Shown here: positions 26,048 to 37,789 of the stretch, in pieces | Numbering within the stretch: the stretch's first letter is position 1 | Layout of the letters: each line of letters opens with the position of its first letter | Translations under genes and position numbers: made by a program | The notes under the pieces: generated by a model | Told to the model about the DNA's origin: nothing | Seen by the model: only the letters and a program-made list of their open reading frames with translations | Databases searched by the model: none | NCBI GenBank assembly: GCA_032718475.1 | Contig: JAUCBJ010002604.1 | Coordinates: 1-50,882 of the forward strand | Source: Nemertoderma westbladi | Lineage: Eukaryota; Xenacoelomorpha; Nemertodermatida; Nemertodermatidae | Direction: 5' to 3' | DNA length: 50,882 bases

Positions 26048-27128
26048 GCTATCGATGATACAGTTAACAACTTACTTGTGTTTTTACAGAGACCCAGATC
26101 CAAGCTATCGATGATACAGATAACAACTTACTTGTGTTTCTACAGAGACCCAAATCCAAGCTATCGATGATACAGTACAGAGACCCAAATCCAAGCTATC
26201 GATGATACAGTTAACAACTTACTTGTGTTTCTACAGAGACCCAAATCCAAGCTATCGATGATACAGTACAGAGACCCAGATCCAAGCTATCGATGATACA
26301 GATAACAACTTACTTGTGTTTCTACAGAGACCCAAATCCAAGCTATTGATGATACAGTTAACAACTTACTTGTGTTTCTACAGAGTCCCAGATCGAAGCT
26401 ATCGATGATACAGCTAACAACTTACTTGTGTTTCTACAGAGACCCAGATCCAAGCTACCGATGATACAGTTAACTACTTACTTGTGTTTCTACAGAGTCC
26501 CAGATCCAAGCTATCGATGATACAGTTAACAACTTACTTGTGTTTCTACAGAGTCCCAGATCCAAGCTATCGATGATACAGTTAACAACTTACTTGTGTT
26601 TCTACAGAGGCCCAGATCCAAGCTACCGATGATACAGTTAACAACTTACTTGTGTTTCTACAGAGGCCCAGATCCAAGCTATCGATGATACCGTTAACAA
26701 CTTACTTGTGTTTCTACAGAGTCCCAGATCCAAGCTATCGATGATACAGTTAACAACTTACTTGTGTTTCTACAGAGTCCCAGACCCAAGCTATCGATGA
26801 TACAGTTAACAACTTACTTGTGTTTCTACAGAGACCCAAATCCAAGCTATCGATGATACAGTTAACAACTTACTTGTGTTTCTACAGAGACCCAGATCCA
26901 AGCTGTCGATGATACCATTAACAACTTACTTGTGTTTCTACAGAGACCCAAATCCAAGCTATCGATGATACAGTACAGAGACCCAGACCCAAGCTATCGA
27001 TGATACAGTTAACAACTTACTTGTGTTTCTACAGAGTCCCAGACCCAAGCTATCGATGATACAGTTAACAACTTACTTGTGTTTCTACAGAGACCCAGAT
27101 CCAAGCTATCGATGATGCAGTTAACAAC

Positions 27129-27197
27129 TTGGATCTGGGTCTCTGTAGAAACACAAGTTAACAACTTACTTGTGTTTCTACATAGACCCAAATCCAA
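27129..27197. repeat. Inverted-monomer hairpin 2 in satellite
   Basis: Same 30-9-30 structure as the copy 1150 bases to the left, with the same flanking GATGCAG variant, so it was copied by block duplication and not inverted again. Confidence 0.95.
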
Positions 27198-28096
27198 GCT
27201 ATCGATGATACAGTTAACAACTTACTTGTGTTTTTACAGAGACCCAGATCCAAGCTATCGATGATACAGATAACAACTTACTTGTGTTTCTACAGAGACC
27301 CAAATCCAAGCTATTGATGATACAGTTAACAACTTACTTGTGTTTCTACAGAGTCCCAGATCGAAGCTATCGATGATACAGCTAACAACTTACTTGTGTT
27401 TCTACAGAGACCCAGATCCAAGCTACCGATGATACAGTTAACTACTTACTTGTGTTTCTACAGAGTCCCAGATCCAAGCTATCGATGATACAGTTAACAA
27501 CTTACTTGTGTTTCTACAGAGTCCCAGATCCAAGCTATCGATGATACAGTTAACAACTTACTTGTGTTTCTACAGAGGCCCAGATCCAAGCTACCGATGA
27601 TACAGTTAACAACTTACTTGTGTTTCTACAGAGGCCCAGATCCAAGCTATCGATGATACCGTTAACAACTTACTTGTGTTTCTACAGAGTCCCAGATCCA
27701 AGCTATCGATGATACAGTTAACAACTTACTTGTGTTTCTACAGAGTCCCAGACCCAAGCTATCGATGATACAGTTAACAACTTACTTGTGTTTCTACAGA
27801 GACCCAAATCCAAGCTATCGATGATACAGTTAACAACTTACTTGTGTTTCTACAGAGACCCAGATCCAAGCTGTCGATGATACCGTTAACAACTTACTTG
27901 TGTTTCTACAGAGACCCAAATCCAAGCTATCGATGATACAGTACAGAGACCCAGACCCAAGCTATCGATGATACAGTTAACAACTTACTTGTGTTTCTAC
28001 AGAGTCCCAGACCCAAGCTATCGATGATACAGTTAACAACTTACTTGTGTTTCTACAGAGACCCAGATCCAAGCTATCGATGATGCAGTTAACAAC

Positions 28097-28165
28097 TTGG
28101 ATCTGGGTCTCTGTAGAAACACAAGTTAACAACTTACTTGTGTTTCTACATAGACCCAAATCCAA
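28097..28165. repeat. Inverted-monomer hairpin 3 in satellite
   Basis: Same hairpin, 968 bases from the previous copy; block shorter by 182 bases (two 91-bp long-plus-short dimers) than the one before. Confidence 0.95.
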
Positions 28166-28742
28166 GCTATCGATGATACAGTTAACAACTTACTTGTGTT
28201 TTTACAGAGACCCAGATCCAAGCTATCGATGATACAGTTAACAACTTACTTGTGTTTCTACAGAGTCCCAGATCCAAGCTATCGATGATACAGTACAGAG
28301 ACCCAGACCCAAGCTATCGATGATACAGTTAACAACTTACTTGTGTTTCTACAGAGTCCCAGACCCAAGCTATCGATGATACAGTTAACAACTTACTTGT
28401 GTTTCTACAGAGACCCAAATCCAAGCTATCGATGATACAGTACAGAGACCCAGACCCAAGCTATCGATGATAGGGTTAACAACTTACTTGTGTTTCTACA
28501 GAGACCCAAATCCAAGCTATCGATGATACAGTTAACAACTTACTTGTGTTTCTACAGAGTCCCAGACCCAAGCTATCGATGATACAGTTAACAACTTACT
28601 TGTGTTTCTACAGAGACCCAAATCCAAGCTATCGATGATACAGTACAGAGACCCAGACCCAAGCTATCGATGATAGGGTTAACAACTTACTTGTGTTTCT
28701 ACAGAGACCCAGATCCAAGCTATCGATGATGCAGTTAACAAC

Positions 28743-28811
28743 TTGGATCTGGGTCTCTGTAGAAACACAAGTTAACAACTTACTTGTGTTTCTACATAGA
28801 CCCAAATCCAA
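28743..28811. repeat. Inverted-monomer hairpin 4 in satellite
   Basis: Same hairpin, 646 bases from the previous copy. Its left flank carries the GATAGGG variant. Confidence 0.95.
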
Positions 28812-29710
28812 GCTATCGATGATACAGTTAACAACTTACTTGTGTTTTTACAGAGACCCAGATCCAAGCTATCGATGATACAGATAACAACTTACTTGTG
28901 TTTCTACAGAGACCCAAATCCAAGCTATTGATGATACAGTTAACAACTTACTTGTGTTTCTACAGAGTCCCAGATCGAAGCTATCGATGATACAGCTAAC
29001 AACTTACTTGTGTTTCTACAGAGACCCAGATCCAAGCTACCGATGATACAGTTAACTACTTACTTGTGTTTCTACAGAGTCCCAGATCCAAGCTATCGAT
29101 GATACAGTTAACAACTTACTTGTGTTTCTACAGAGTCCCAGATCCAAGCTATCGATGATACAGTTAACAACTTACTTGTGTTTCTACAGAGGCCCAGATC
29201 CAAGCTACCGATGATACAGTTAACAACTTACTTGTGTTTCTACAGAGGCCCAGATCCAAGCTATCGATGATACCGTTAACAACTTACTTGTGTTTCTACA
29301 GAGTCCCAGATCCAAGCTATCGATGATACAGTTAACAACTTACTTGTGTTTCTACAGAGTCCCAGACCCAAGCTATCGATGATACAGTTAACAACTTACT
29401 TGTGTTTCTACAGAGACCCAAATCCAAGCTATCGATGATACAGTTAACAACTTACTTGTGTTTCTACAGAGACCCAGATCCAAGCTGTCGATGATACCGT
29501 TAACAACTTACTTGTGTTTCTACAGAGACCCAAATCCAAGCTATCGATGATACAGTACAGAGACCCAGACCCAAGCTATCGATGATACAGTTAACAACTT
29601 ACTTGTGTTTCTACAGAGTCCCAGACCCAAGCTATCGATGATACAGTTAACAACTTACTTGTGTTTCTACAGAGACCCAGATCCAAGCTATCGATGATGC
29701 AGTTAACAAC

Positions 29711-29779
29711 TTGGATCTGGGTCTCTGTAGAAACACAAGTTAACAACTTACTTGTGTTTCTACATAGACCCAAATCCAA
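29711..29779. repeat. Inverted-monomer hairpin 5 in satellite
   Basis: Same hairpin, 968 bases from copy 4, the same spacing as between copies 2 and 3. This is the last inverted unit before the array ends. Confidence 0.95.
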
Positions 29780-30542
29780 GCTATCGATGATACAGTTAAC
29801 AACTTACTTGTGTTTTTACAGAGACCCAGATCCAAGCTATCGATGATACAGTTAACAACTTACTTGTGTTTCTACAGAGTCCCAGATCCAAGCTATCGAT
29901 GATACAGTACAGAGACCCAGACCCAAGCTATCGATGATACAGTTAACAACTTACTTGTGTTTCTACAGAGTCCCAGACCCAAGCTATCGATGATACAGTT
30001 AACAACTTACTTGTGTTTCTACAGAGACCCAAATCCAAGCTATCGATGATACAGTACAGAGACCCAGACCCAAGCTATCGATGATAGGGTTAACAACTTA
30101 CTTGTGTTTCTACAGAGACCCAAATCCAAGCTATCGATGATACAGTTAACAACTTACTTGTGTGTCTACAGAGTCCCAGACCCAAGCTATCGATGATACA
30201 GTTAACAACTTACTTGTGTTTCTACAGAGACCCAAATCCAAGCTATCGATGATACAGTACAGAGACCCAGACCCAAGCTATCGATGATAGGGTTAACAAC
30301 TTACTTGTGTTTCTACAGAGACCCAAATCCAAGCTATCGATGATACAGTTAACAACTTACTTGTGTTTCTACAGAGACCCAAATCCAAGCTATCGATGAT
30401 ACAGTTAACAACTTACTTGTGTTTCTACAGAGACCCAGATCCAAGCTGTCGATGATACCGTTAACAACTTACTTGTGTTTCTACAGAGACCAAAATCCAA
30501 GCTATCGATGATACAGTACAGAGACCCAGACCCAAGCTATCG

Positions 30543-30968
30543 ATGATAGGGTTAACAACTTACTTGTTTATTGGACATCCAGATGGATTAAGACAAGTTT
30601 GGGATACACTAAACATCAGGTATGGTAATAGGAATAACATAGCTAAATATTTGTATGCAAAATTGGTAGCGCCCCGAAAGTTCATTAGCAGCGGGATTAT
30701 AGAGTTTTCCGATGAGATTCAAGAGATCTGTAGACAATTAGATTGGCTAGGTAAATCTCATGAATATCAGAGTTCTATGGTTATTGGAGCCGTGGCCTCA
30801 ACTTTACCTAAGGGTGGAGTAGGCACACACTGGGATAAGAAAGTGTTATATATGATGGAACAACAACGACGAGACCCTACCATGGCTGATCTCATGTCAT
30901 TCTTAGATGGAGAAGTGAAATTACAGCTCCTAAAGCAGTCCAGAGAGAAGACACCGGAAACAAGGTAA
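30543..30968 (+). pseudogene. BEL copy A gag fragment (DUF1759-like)
   Basis: The frame begins within the last satellite unit and passes into BEL gag at about 30570. The product part FIGHPDGLRQVWDTLNIRYG, followed by about 115 residues, fits the DUF1759 domain of BEL Gag: conserved Trp and Arg-Tyr-Gly, then a helical region. Gag proteins form the particle around the RNA. The N-terminal part of Gag is absent. The stop TAA (30966) falls inside AAGGTAAGT, and the continuing gag sequence is in another frame from 30962 on, so one base or a small indel separates the two. The ATG at 30543 belongs to the satellite and is not a native start. Confidence 0.85.
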
Positions 30969-32812
30969 GTGAGAAACCCATTTCTAGGAGAAAAGTAACA
31001 CCAGTGTGTTATACCAATGACGGCGAAAGCCAGGCTTCTCAAGAAGAAGACAGCGGGAAAGACACTGAAAGATCTTATTATGTCAATAAAACATCTAAAG
31101 ACGTAAGTAGATTCAAGTCTCGAACCAGTGACAGGAGAGAACAGGTAAGAAAAACTCCTCCTACGTCTCCTAAGAGAATTCAGCTAAGAAAGCCCAAAGA
31201 AAGAACGAGTGTGCACAATGTTACTCAAAATAAGGTAAGTAACATCAAACCGAAATGTGCGCTATGTGACGGGACACACCGTTTGAATGTGTGTGATGAA
31301 TTCCTAAAGAAATCATTAAAGGATAGACGGGAAGTCATGTGGGATAAGCGGTTGTGTTATAATTGCCTCAGACAAGGACACCAACGGCGAACCTGTTACT
31401 CCGACGCAAGGTGTGCGAAGTGTGGCGCAAAACATCATCTCTTGTTGCACACTGAATTCGAACGAAACAGCCCGAGTCAGGTAAGTGATTCAGAACTACA
31501 TGTCCAATTCAGTGATGTGAACGACACTGACCAAAGTTCTGAGATGGAAGGATTCTATATGGACGAATTCTCCGACGAAGATGAATCCTGTTACATGATA
31601 AATACCGCAGTGTATCGAGCGCTTACGTATGAAAAAGACACAGACAGCGAGCTCACCCTAACTACTTCTGATCGACAACCATCTTGGAAAGCACCAACTT
31701 CCAATGTAGGAATCCGTGAATTTCCCGTAGTGCAATTAAGGGTCCACAGACCTAAAAGGAGTTATATAGTGAACGCCCTCCTTGACTCCGGTAGCACAGG
31801 AACATTCATCGACAAAGAACTAGCCGAAGACATCTTTGCTGGACAACCCAAGTTCCGAACTAAGTTAAACATGTCAGGAATTATGCAGGTTTGGAAATCT
31901 ACAGTAATAGCGGATTATTATGTAGGTGCGTTGTCCACCCCCCAGGATGAACTAGGAGAACATAGCATAAGATCAGTAAAAATGGTGGCGATAAAGAACT
32001 TCGCTACCAGCCAAGTAGAACCTTATAACTGGGATGAGGACGATTCCACCCAGCAGCTTAATATACCTAGATTCAACACAGATTACCCTGGAGTGCAAAT
32101 ACTCATCGGCCAAAATGCGCATGAAGCGCTTGAGACATTGGAGAAACGGCCTGCTCAACCGCAACCATTACAAGTCTATGCGGGAAGAACTAGAGTAGGT
32201 TGGTACTTTACTGGCCCTTCCCGTAGAACTCTTATGGAAAGATTACCAAAAGAACAGGTATATCAATTAAGTGAATGGGAAGTGGAGAGCAGTGAAGTTC
32301 ACGACCCAACTGAGGGAACACCATACTCCTCAGATAATGACGATATCCAACAGCTCTTCAACGAGGAGAATAACATCGATATCCTTACGGAAAACGAGAC
32401 TTGGCAAAACCAAGTAAACTTATGTCAAATCATTAGTCCATCAGAACGAGTCGACTATAACGACGAACTGAATGAAGTCATAGAGAGATATAACGCAAAA
32501 ACTCGAGATGAACACGCTTTACGATTCTTTACTCAAGAGGCTGTAGAGCCCAATTCCTACGATAAGGCCCTATCGGTAGAAGAAGATAGCGCCAAGCAGA
32601 TCCAGGAGACAACTACACGTTTTCTTAAAGATCAAGGTAGATATGAGATCGGTCTCCCATTCCGAAAACGAGAACCAAAGTTCATAAACAACCGACCCTT
32701 GGCGGAAAAAAGAATTGCTCAACTACATCGACGCCTTACGGCAAACGCTTCAGCTAAAGAAATGTATCAGACTCAGTTGAAGAAATTTATTAATAAGGGA
32801 TATGCAGAGTGA
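30962..32812 (+). pseudogene. BEL copy A Gag C-terminus, zinc knuckles and protease
   Basis: Frame open from about 30962 to TGA at 32810-32812; the first ATG-like position is not important because this is an inner part of a polyprotein. Zinc knuckle cysteines lie at 31255-31270 and in CYNCLRQGHQRRTC from 31355, followed by a third Cys/His cluster ending in HHLLLH. The aspartic protease motif DSGSTGTF starts at 31784 and fits the DUF1758 family of BEL proteases. The last 60 codons are the start of reverse transcriptase. The TGA interrupts a sequence that goes on in the same frame, so it is a nonsense mutation. Five GTAAGT/GTAAGA words occur between 30962 and 31490. Confidence 0.9.
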
Positions 32813-34192
32813 GTACCGGAAGGAACACCCCTAACTGAAAGAACGTACTATTTAACACATCATTACGTTCCCAAACCCGGTAAACCTCATGAGGTACGAG
32901 TAGTATTCGACGGCTCCGCCCTCTACATGGGCCAATCCCTTAATTCCGAGTTGTTACCAGGACCCAACTTACTCCAATCCTTGTTGGGAATACTCTTAAG
33001 ATTACGACAATATTCAATCGCTTTCGCCTCCGATATAGAAGGCATGTTCTTACAGGTCAAGGCGCTGGATAGGGATCGAGACAGCCTACGATTTCTGTGG
33101 TGGCCTGAAGGAGACCTCAACCAGAAACCGGTGGAGTATTGGATGACCATCCATGCTTTTGGGATCATCTCAAGCCCTTCAAACGCCTGCTCAGTGGTGC
33201 GCACCACTGCTGATGACAACAAGGACGCCTTCTCAAAAGAGGTGATCGACAACATCAAACGAGATATATACATGGACGACAATCTAAAGTCCCTTCCATC
33301 TGTAGAAGAAGCCATTGATGTCGCCAAAGGAACGGTTGAGTGCTTAAAAAGAGGTGGATTTCGATTAACTAAATTCACCAGCAACTCCCGTGAGTTTCTG
33401 GAATCGATCCCGGTAGAAGATCGAGGAGCGAAAGACCTAGACCTAATCAAAGATGATCTTCCAGAGACCAAGACACTTGGTTTGAAATGGGACACAGAGA
33501 GAGATATCCTGTTTTTCCAGCTAAAACAGCGAGATAATCCAGTTCGGACTAAACGGATTTGTTTAAGTATCCTGAGCACTTATTTCGATCCATTGGGATT
33601 TATTAGCCCAGTTATATTGATTGCTCGGAGTTTAGTTCAACAAATGTGGCTTGAAAACCACTCATGGGACGATCCACTTAAGGGAGAATTATTAAAGAAG
33701 TGGATGAAATGGGAAGATTCTCTACCAGCCATCGAGAACTTTATAATTTCCCGTTCATATTTTGGTCATGTTCTCCCTACGTATTCCTATCAACTCCATG
33801 TGTTTGGAGACGCCAGCGATATGGGAATAGGTATAGTAGCCTACTTGAGAGTGGAAACTCCGGATGGAATCAAAGTCGCCTTGGTTACCTCTAAGGCATT
33901 GATAAACAACAAGTTGAAAGTTCCTCGAGCGGAGTTAAAAGCGGCTCTATACGCTACAGCCATAGGCCGGAATGTAACAGAACAGATCGACTATCCACTG
34001 GAGAAAACTGTCTATTGGACCGATGCTTTACTCGTGTTGGAGTATATAACCAATGAAGTCTGTCAGTTCAGCGTCTTCGTTACCAACAGAGTAGCCATTA
34101 TACTTAGTCGCACGAAGATGGATCAATGGAGACATTGCCCCGGAACGATTAATCCAGCAGACATCGCCTCCAGGGGAGCAACTCCACAATAA
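32813..34192 (+). pseudogene. BEL copy A reverse transcriptase and RNase H
   Basis: Same frame as the preceding segment, after the TGA. The fingers and palm begin near VRVVFDGSA (32897) and AFASDIEGMFLQV. The active site YMDD is intact at 33269-33280. RNase H follows: FGDAS (about 33808), PRAEL (about 33930) and WTDALLVL (about 34017) supply its acidic residues. The frame stops at TAA 34190-34192, and the next codons continue the protein in the same frame, so this is a second nonsense mutation. It would copy element RNA to DNA if full length. Confidence 0.92.
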
Positions 34193-34930
34193 CTGATAGA
34201 TACTCCAGACTGGTTAGGTGGACCCGACTTCCTAAGCAAAGAAGAGGATGAATGGCCTCCTCATCTTACTACAGCAGAGATTAGACAAGCCAATGGAGCG
34301 GAGAAAGTCAAACCTAAAACTCAGGCGAGTAAATCGAAGTTATTTAAACCCGTGGTAGATCTGTCTGTACTACACACTTCCAGAGACGACGCTTTGGATC
34401 CGAAACCCACAGCCACAAATAAGTCTGTTGTGGAAATCAGAGAGAGGGATTGGAAATCTGGAATACCAGACGTCTCGCAAGGACTCTCACCTCTCCTGCA
34501 GAGAGCGATATATCACTACAGTTCCTGGAACCGGCTCTGTAAGGCCGTTACATATTTAAAACGATGTTTTCATCATCATTACTCCAGGGCAAAGACCAAT
34601 AGTGATACCGCTCCACTGACATCTGTGCAGGTCCATGTTGTTAAAGATCTTCCCAAATATAAGATATCCGACAGGTTTCTGAAAGAGAAGATCAGTTATC
34701 AGGAGCATGAAGAAACCAACAAGCAGATGCTGAGACTCCTACAATGCTATGAGGATTCCGATAAGTATTTCCTGTTGTTGAGAAATCCACAGATGCGCTT
34801 AAGGGATCGTTTCTCTAGCACAATGATAGATGGGTTGATACGTGTTGGAGGAAGATTAACTAATGCTCATTATCCTTTGACACCAAGTTTCCCATACTCA
34901 TTAGAAATCTTGAAATACAAATCAAGATGA
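34193..34930 (+). pseudogene. BEL copy A linker between RNase H and integrase
   Basis: In frame with the reverse transcriptase segment after the TAA. It begins with a Trp-containing stretch (DTPDWLGGPDFL) typical of the BEL region after RNase H and ends with GGRLTNA (about 34847). Comparison with copy C shows that one C is missing here near 34868; from that base to TGA 34928 the frame is wrong. An apparent stop-start overlap with the next frame (ATGA at 34927) is therefore not a coupling signal. Confidence 0.88.
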
Positions 34931-36153
34931 TTGTAGATGTTCACAGCAAACTTTATCATGCTGGTAGAGAACGAGTTCTTAGCGAAATTCGAACTCGCTA
35001 TTATTTTTATAAACCCCGTAGAGCTCTGAACCAAGTTCTTAGGAACTGCATACCCTGTAGGAAAGCATTCAGTAGGCCTTTAACACAGCGAGAGGCAGAA
35101 TTACCTAGGGAACGAGTAAGCTTCTATGAACCACCCTTTACTAATACCGGTGTAGATTTATTTGGCCCTATTGAAGTATATCGTGCTAGGACTATAGTCA
35201 AGAGATGGTGTGTCATTTTTGTTTGTATGACTTGTAGAGCTATCCATCTCGATATGGTGAACGATTTATCTACCAACAGCTTCCTATTGAGCTTACGGCG
35301 ACAGATCGCTCGCTTTGGAACTAGTAACACGATGAGATCTAATAAGGGAACGAACTTCATTGGTGCCAACAATGAAATCAAAGCTTACGTCAAAGATTGG
35401 AACCAAAGACAGGTGGACGATCAGCTAAGGGTAACAGCGTCTAGCTGGACCTTCAACGCCGCCGACGCCCCTTGGTGGGGAGGAAGTTGGGAGAGATTAA
35501 TCAGGAGTGTGAAGACCGCATTTCACTTTATAGTGCCATGCCGCGCGTATCTCACCGACGAACTTTTGCGGACGCTAATGGAGGAAATTGCCGCCTATCT
35601 CAACGAGAGACCGCTTATGCCAGTCTCATCGAGTCCCGATTCCCTGGAAGCGCTAACACCCGCACACTTCCTACTGAAGAAACCCGTAGCCATGCTCCCA
35701 CGATCGGAAATCACAGACGGAGACGAATACTGCCGACAAACTTGGCAACTTATGCAGTTGTTATCCCGTCGTTTCGCTGACCATTTCGAAAAACATTATC
35801 TGCCCACGCTACAACTTCGAACTAAGTGGTTTGCGCAGCAAGAAAACGTCAGCGCTGGAGACATGGTCCTTATTGTGGATTCAGATCTTCCACGTAAGCG
35901 GTGGCAGACAGGTCGTATCATCGAGACTCACATCTCGGATGATGGTTTGGTGCGATCGGTAGAACTCGTCGTCATGCGACGTAACTTCAAGAAACCGGGA
36001 ATTGTCTTCGAGACACAGCAGCTCAATCGCCCAGTTGGTCGTTTATGTTTACTGGAAAGAGACCGAGAACTCTCCGGAAACTATGGAAGGCAAGATACTC
36101 TTCCCACGACCACCTCCCTAATCCAACAAACATCTAGGGACTCCCTAACATAA
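34869..36153 (+). pseudogene. BEL copy A integrase
   Basis: The frame after the one-base deletion runs to TAA at 36151-36153. The zinc-binding HX4H is at 34942 and 34957, with CIPC near 35047. The first catalytic Asp is at 35155 (in NTGVDLFGP) and Glu at 35491 (in GGSWERLI). The middle catalytic Asp is Asn (AAT, 35341), while copy C has GAT there. The spacing 61 and 49 residues between the three sites fits BEL integrases. The C-terminal domain (VGRLCLLE) is complete. The substitution alone should stop strand transfer. Confidence 0.92.
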
Positions 36154-36169
36154 CAACGTCTGGAGTGGG

Positions 36170-36650
36170 TGTGTGACTATATTATTTTATGTTTGTTTTT
36201 ATTATTTTATATTTAAGTATATATTATTATGTAATTTTATTATAATCGTTTTCTTTAATTTTATTTAGTAGAATGTTATTTTAGCGATTATCTAGTAGAT
36301 TAGTGCAATATATTAGTGTTCATTACTTAATTACTTATATATTATATATTTAGAGCGACGGCGAGAAATAATACTTATTCTCTTTCCTTACTGTCCGTAT
36401 TACATTACAAATACGTAACTACAGTAAGATGAAATATCCGTACTTATTAAAGTACAATAAAGCTCCTACTATATTCAAGTATTATTGGTAAAGTAGAGTA
36501 TTAGGAATGCAAAATTCAGATCCTCGTGTCTCAGCTAAACCAAGCTCTGGGTAGACCTTGGAAACGACTTGCCTCTTCTCACTGACATTGCTTCGTGCGA
36601 TATTGCTCACATACCGTATATTAAATAATACATATAGTAGCGTGATGTCC
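36170..36650 (+). repeat. 3' LTR of BEL copy A (right edge approximate)
   Basis: TGTGTGACTA at 36170 follows the purine-rich GGAGTGGG (36162-36169), the usual polypurine tract and LTR start. Copy C has the same start and about 75 similar bases. A polyadenylation signal AATAAA is at about 36459. The LTR end could not be fixed; a CTCACA near 36610 is one candidate. Confidence 0.7.
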
Positions 36651-36694
36651 CTTTAACAGTAGCGTAAAACGCAAAATAAATCTGTTAAACCCTT

Positions 36695-36985
36695 TGACCA
36701 TCTGTAATTCTAGTCGATTAAGATATCGCGGCACCCACCGATATACTTGAAAGACAAAATTCTAGAATCAGTGGTTAACGTCCCCAGACATGTTCTGGAA
36801 TAAACCGGTGCCCATCTTAAATATTAATTATTAATATTTATAAACTCTGTCAAATTTCAGATCCTTTAAAATTCTAGTCAATTAAGATATCGTAGCACTT
36901 ACCGATACTCTTAAAAGGACAAATTTCCTAGAATCAAGGATCCCAGTCCCCAGACATGCTCTGGAATAAATTTGTGTCCATTTAA
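36695..36985 (+). repeat. Direct duplication of about 115 bp
   Basis: AATTCTAGTCGATTAAGATA (about 36706) recurs with small changes at about 36871, and CCCCAGACATGTTCTGGAAT (about 36783) recurs at about 36948. The offset is about 165 bases. Between the copies lies AT-rich sequence. Confidence 0.85.
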
Positions 36986-37789
36986 TATTAAATAATAAAA
37001 TTTAAGGGAATAAATTTAAATTCATGTTTTAATGAATTTGATAAATTGTCATTTTTATACAATTTATAACATTCCCAAAATTCCATTAATTAATAGATCA
37101 TGGGAGCGGAGATTCACCCTATTAAGTGTATTAGTGTGCGAGAATCTCCAATATATAGTCAATAGCCGACAAAAATTTATATAATCATGTATAAAGGGGA
37201 TATTGACAATTAAAGAATTACTATTAAATAGCATCCCAGATCTGTATGCATGAGAATTACCCTAATTCTACCGCTAGCTTTCCATAATGTCACCATGGCA
37301 ACAACCACGCTAGAATTAGAAGTGAGTTAAAAGAACAATAGAAAGCTTACCCCATTGAATAGTATAGGGAATAAATAGCACACTGCTAGTATCCCAGGAT
37401 ACTCAATAATAACGTGGCATTCTAGAAGGCACTGACTAACGGACAAATGGCCCGAATGTGTGCGGTTTGTGACGTTGTGTGGAATTTGTGCGTTTATAGG
37501 TGAATGTTACTACTAAAGTGTGTTTACAGTAGCAAGTCGCAATTGTGAAAGTAGCCCTAACTCTCCAGTAAGAACCTGAAGTAAATCTAAGCCTTTGGGA
37601 CGGACGGTGGAGTGACTCGCGCTGGTTGTTGTAGTCGTTGTGCAGCTACGACGTTGGCGACAGGCACATCGGCGAAAGTACACCAGCGTTGAGGATCTTG
37701 CGCTGTCCGGGGGCCGAGAGGGGTAGGCAGCGACGCCCGCTAGCCTAAATATAAACTCATTATAATATTGATAAACTCATATAGCAGAT
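36986..37789. other. Spacer before unknown coding relic
   Basis: AT-rich to about 37440, then balanced to GC-rich from 37580 to 37740, ending with AGGGGTAGGCAGCGACGCCC. No frame of note. The rise in GC just before the ATG at 37790 could be a leader or promoter, but no motif settles this. Confidence 0.45.

Larger units (their letters stand above)
10375..30569 (+). repeat. Satellite array of 56-bp and 35-bp monomers, about 20.2 kb
   Basis: Tandem repeat of one monomer in two lengths. The shared 35 bases run from ACAGAGACCC through AGATCCAAGC and TATCGATGAT to ACAGT. Long units (56 bp) add 21 bases, TAACAACTTACTTGTGTTTC plus T. From the length I estimate about 400 units, with long ones in the majority. 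Point variants mark subfamilies: AGACCC or AGTCCC, AGATCC, AAATCC or AGACCC, GATACC, GATAGGG, TTAATTGTG with ACATAG. The first unit (about 10375-10395) is degenerate. The last one has GATAGGG and stops at 30569, where BEL coding sequence begins. There are no long open frames, and the short ones recorded across it follow from the repeat. A centromeric or heterochromatic role is possible but not shown. Confidence 0.98.
30570..36650 (+). mobile_element. BEL/Pao retrotransposon copy A, 5'-truncated and degraded
   Basis: Order of domains is gag (DUF1759-like), zinc knuckles, aspartic protease (DUF1758-like), reverse transcriptase, RNase H, integrase, then a 3' LTR. This is the BEL/Pao order. The 5' LTR and gag N terminus are missing; their place is taken by the satellite. 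Damage: frame change near 30961, TGA at 32810, TAA at 34190, one-base deletion near 34868, and loss of a catalytic Asp at 35341. It cannot move on its own. The right end is set only roughly because there is no second LTR to compare. Confidence 0.93.

Noticed and set aside
11034-29846. Many open frames of about 60 codons inside the satellite
   Set aside because: They repeat with the monomer, change frame with every short unit, and mostly begin with non-ATG codons. No selection for coding is visible.
10375-30569. CRISPR-like array
   Set aside because: There are no unique spacers; both unit lengths are parts of one monomer, and the setting is an animal genome.
30767-31042. Minus-strand frame opposite BEL gag
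   Set aside because: Shadow of the gag coding strand; no domain.
34927-34930. ATGA stop-start overlap as a recoding or reinitiation signal in BEL pol
   Set aside because: Copy C, which has one more base upstream, reads through in one frame. The overlap in copy A is a result of a one-base deletion.
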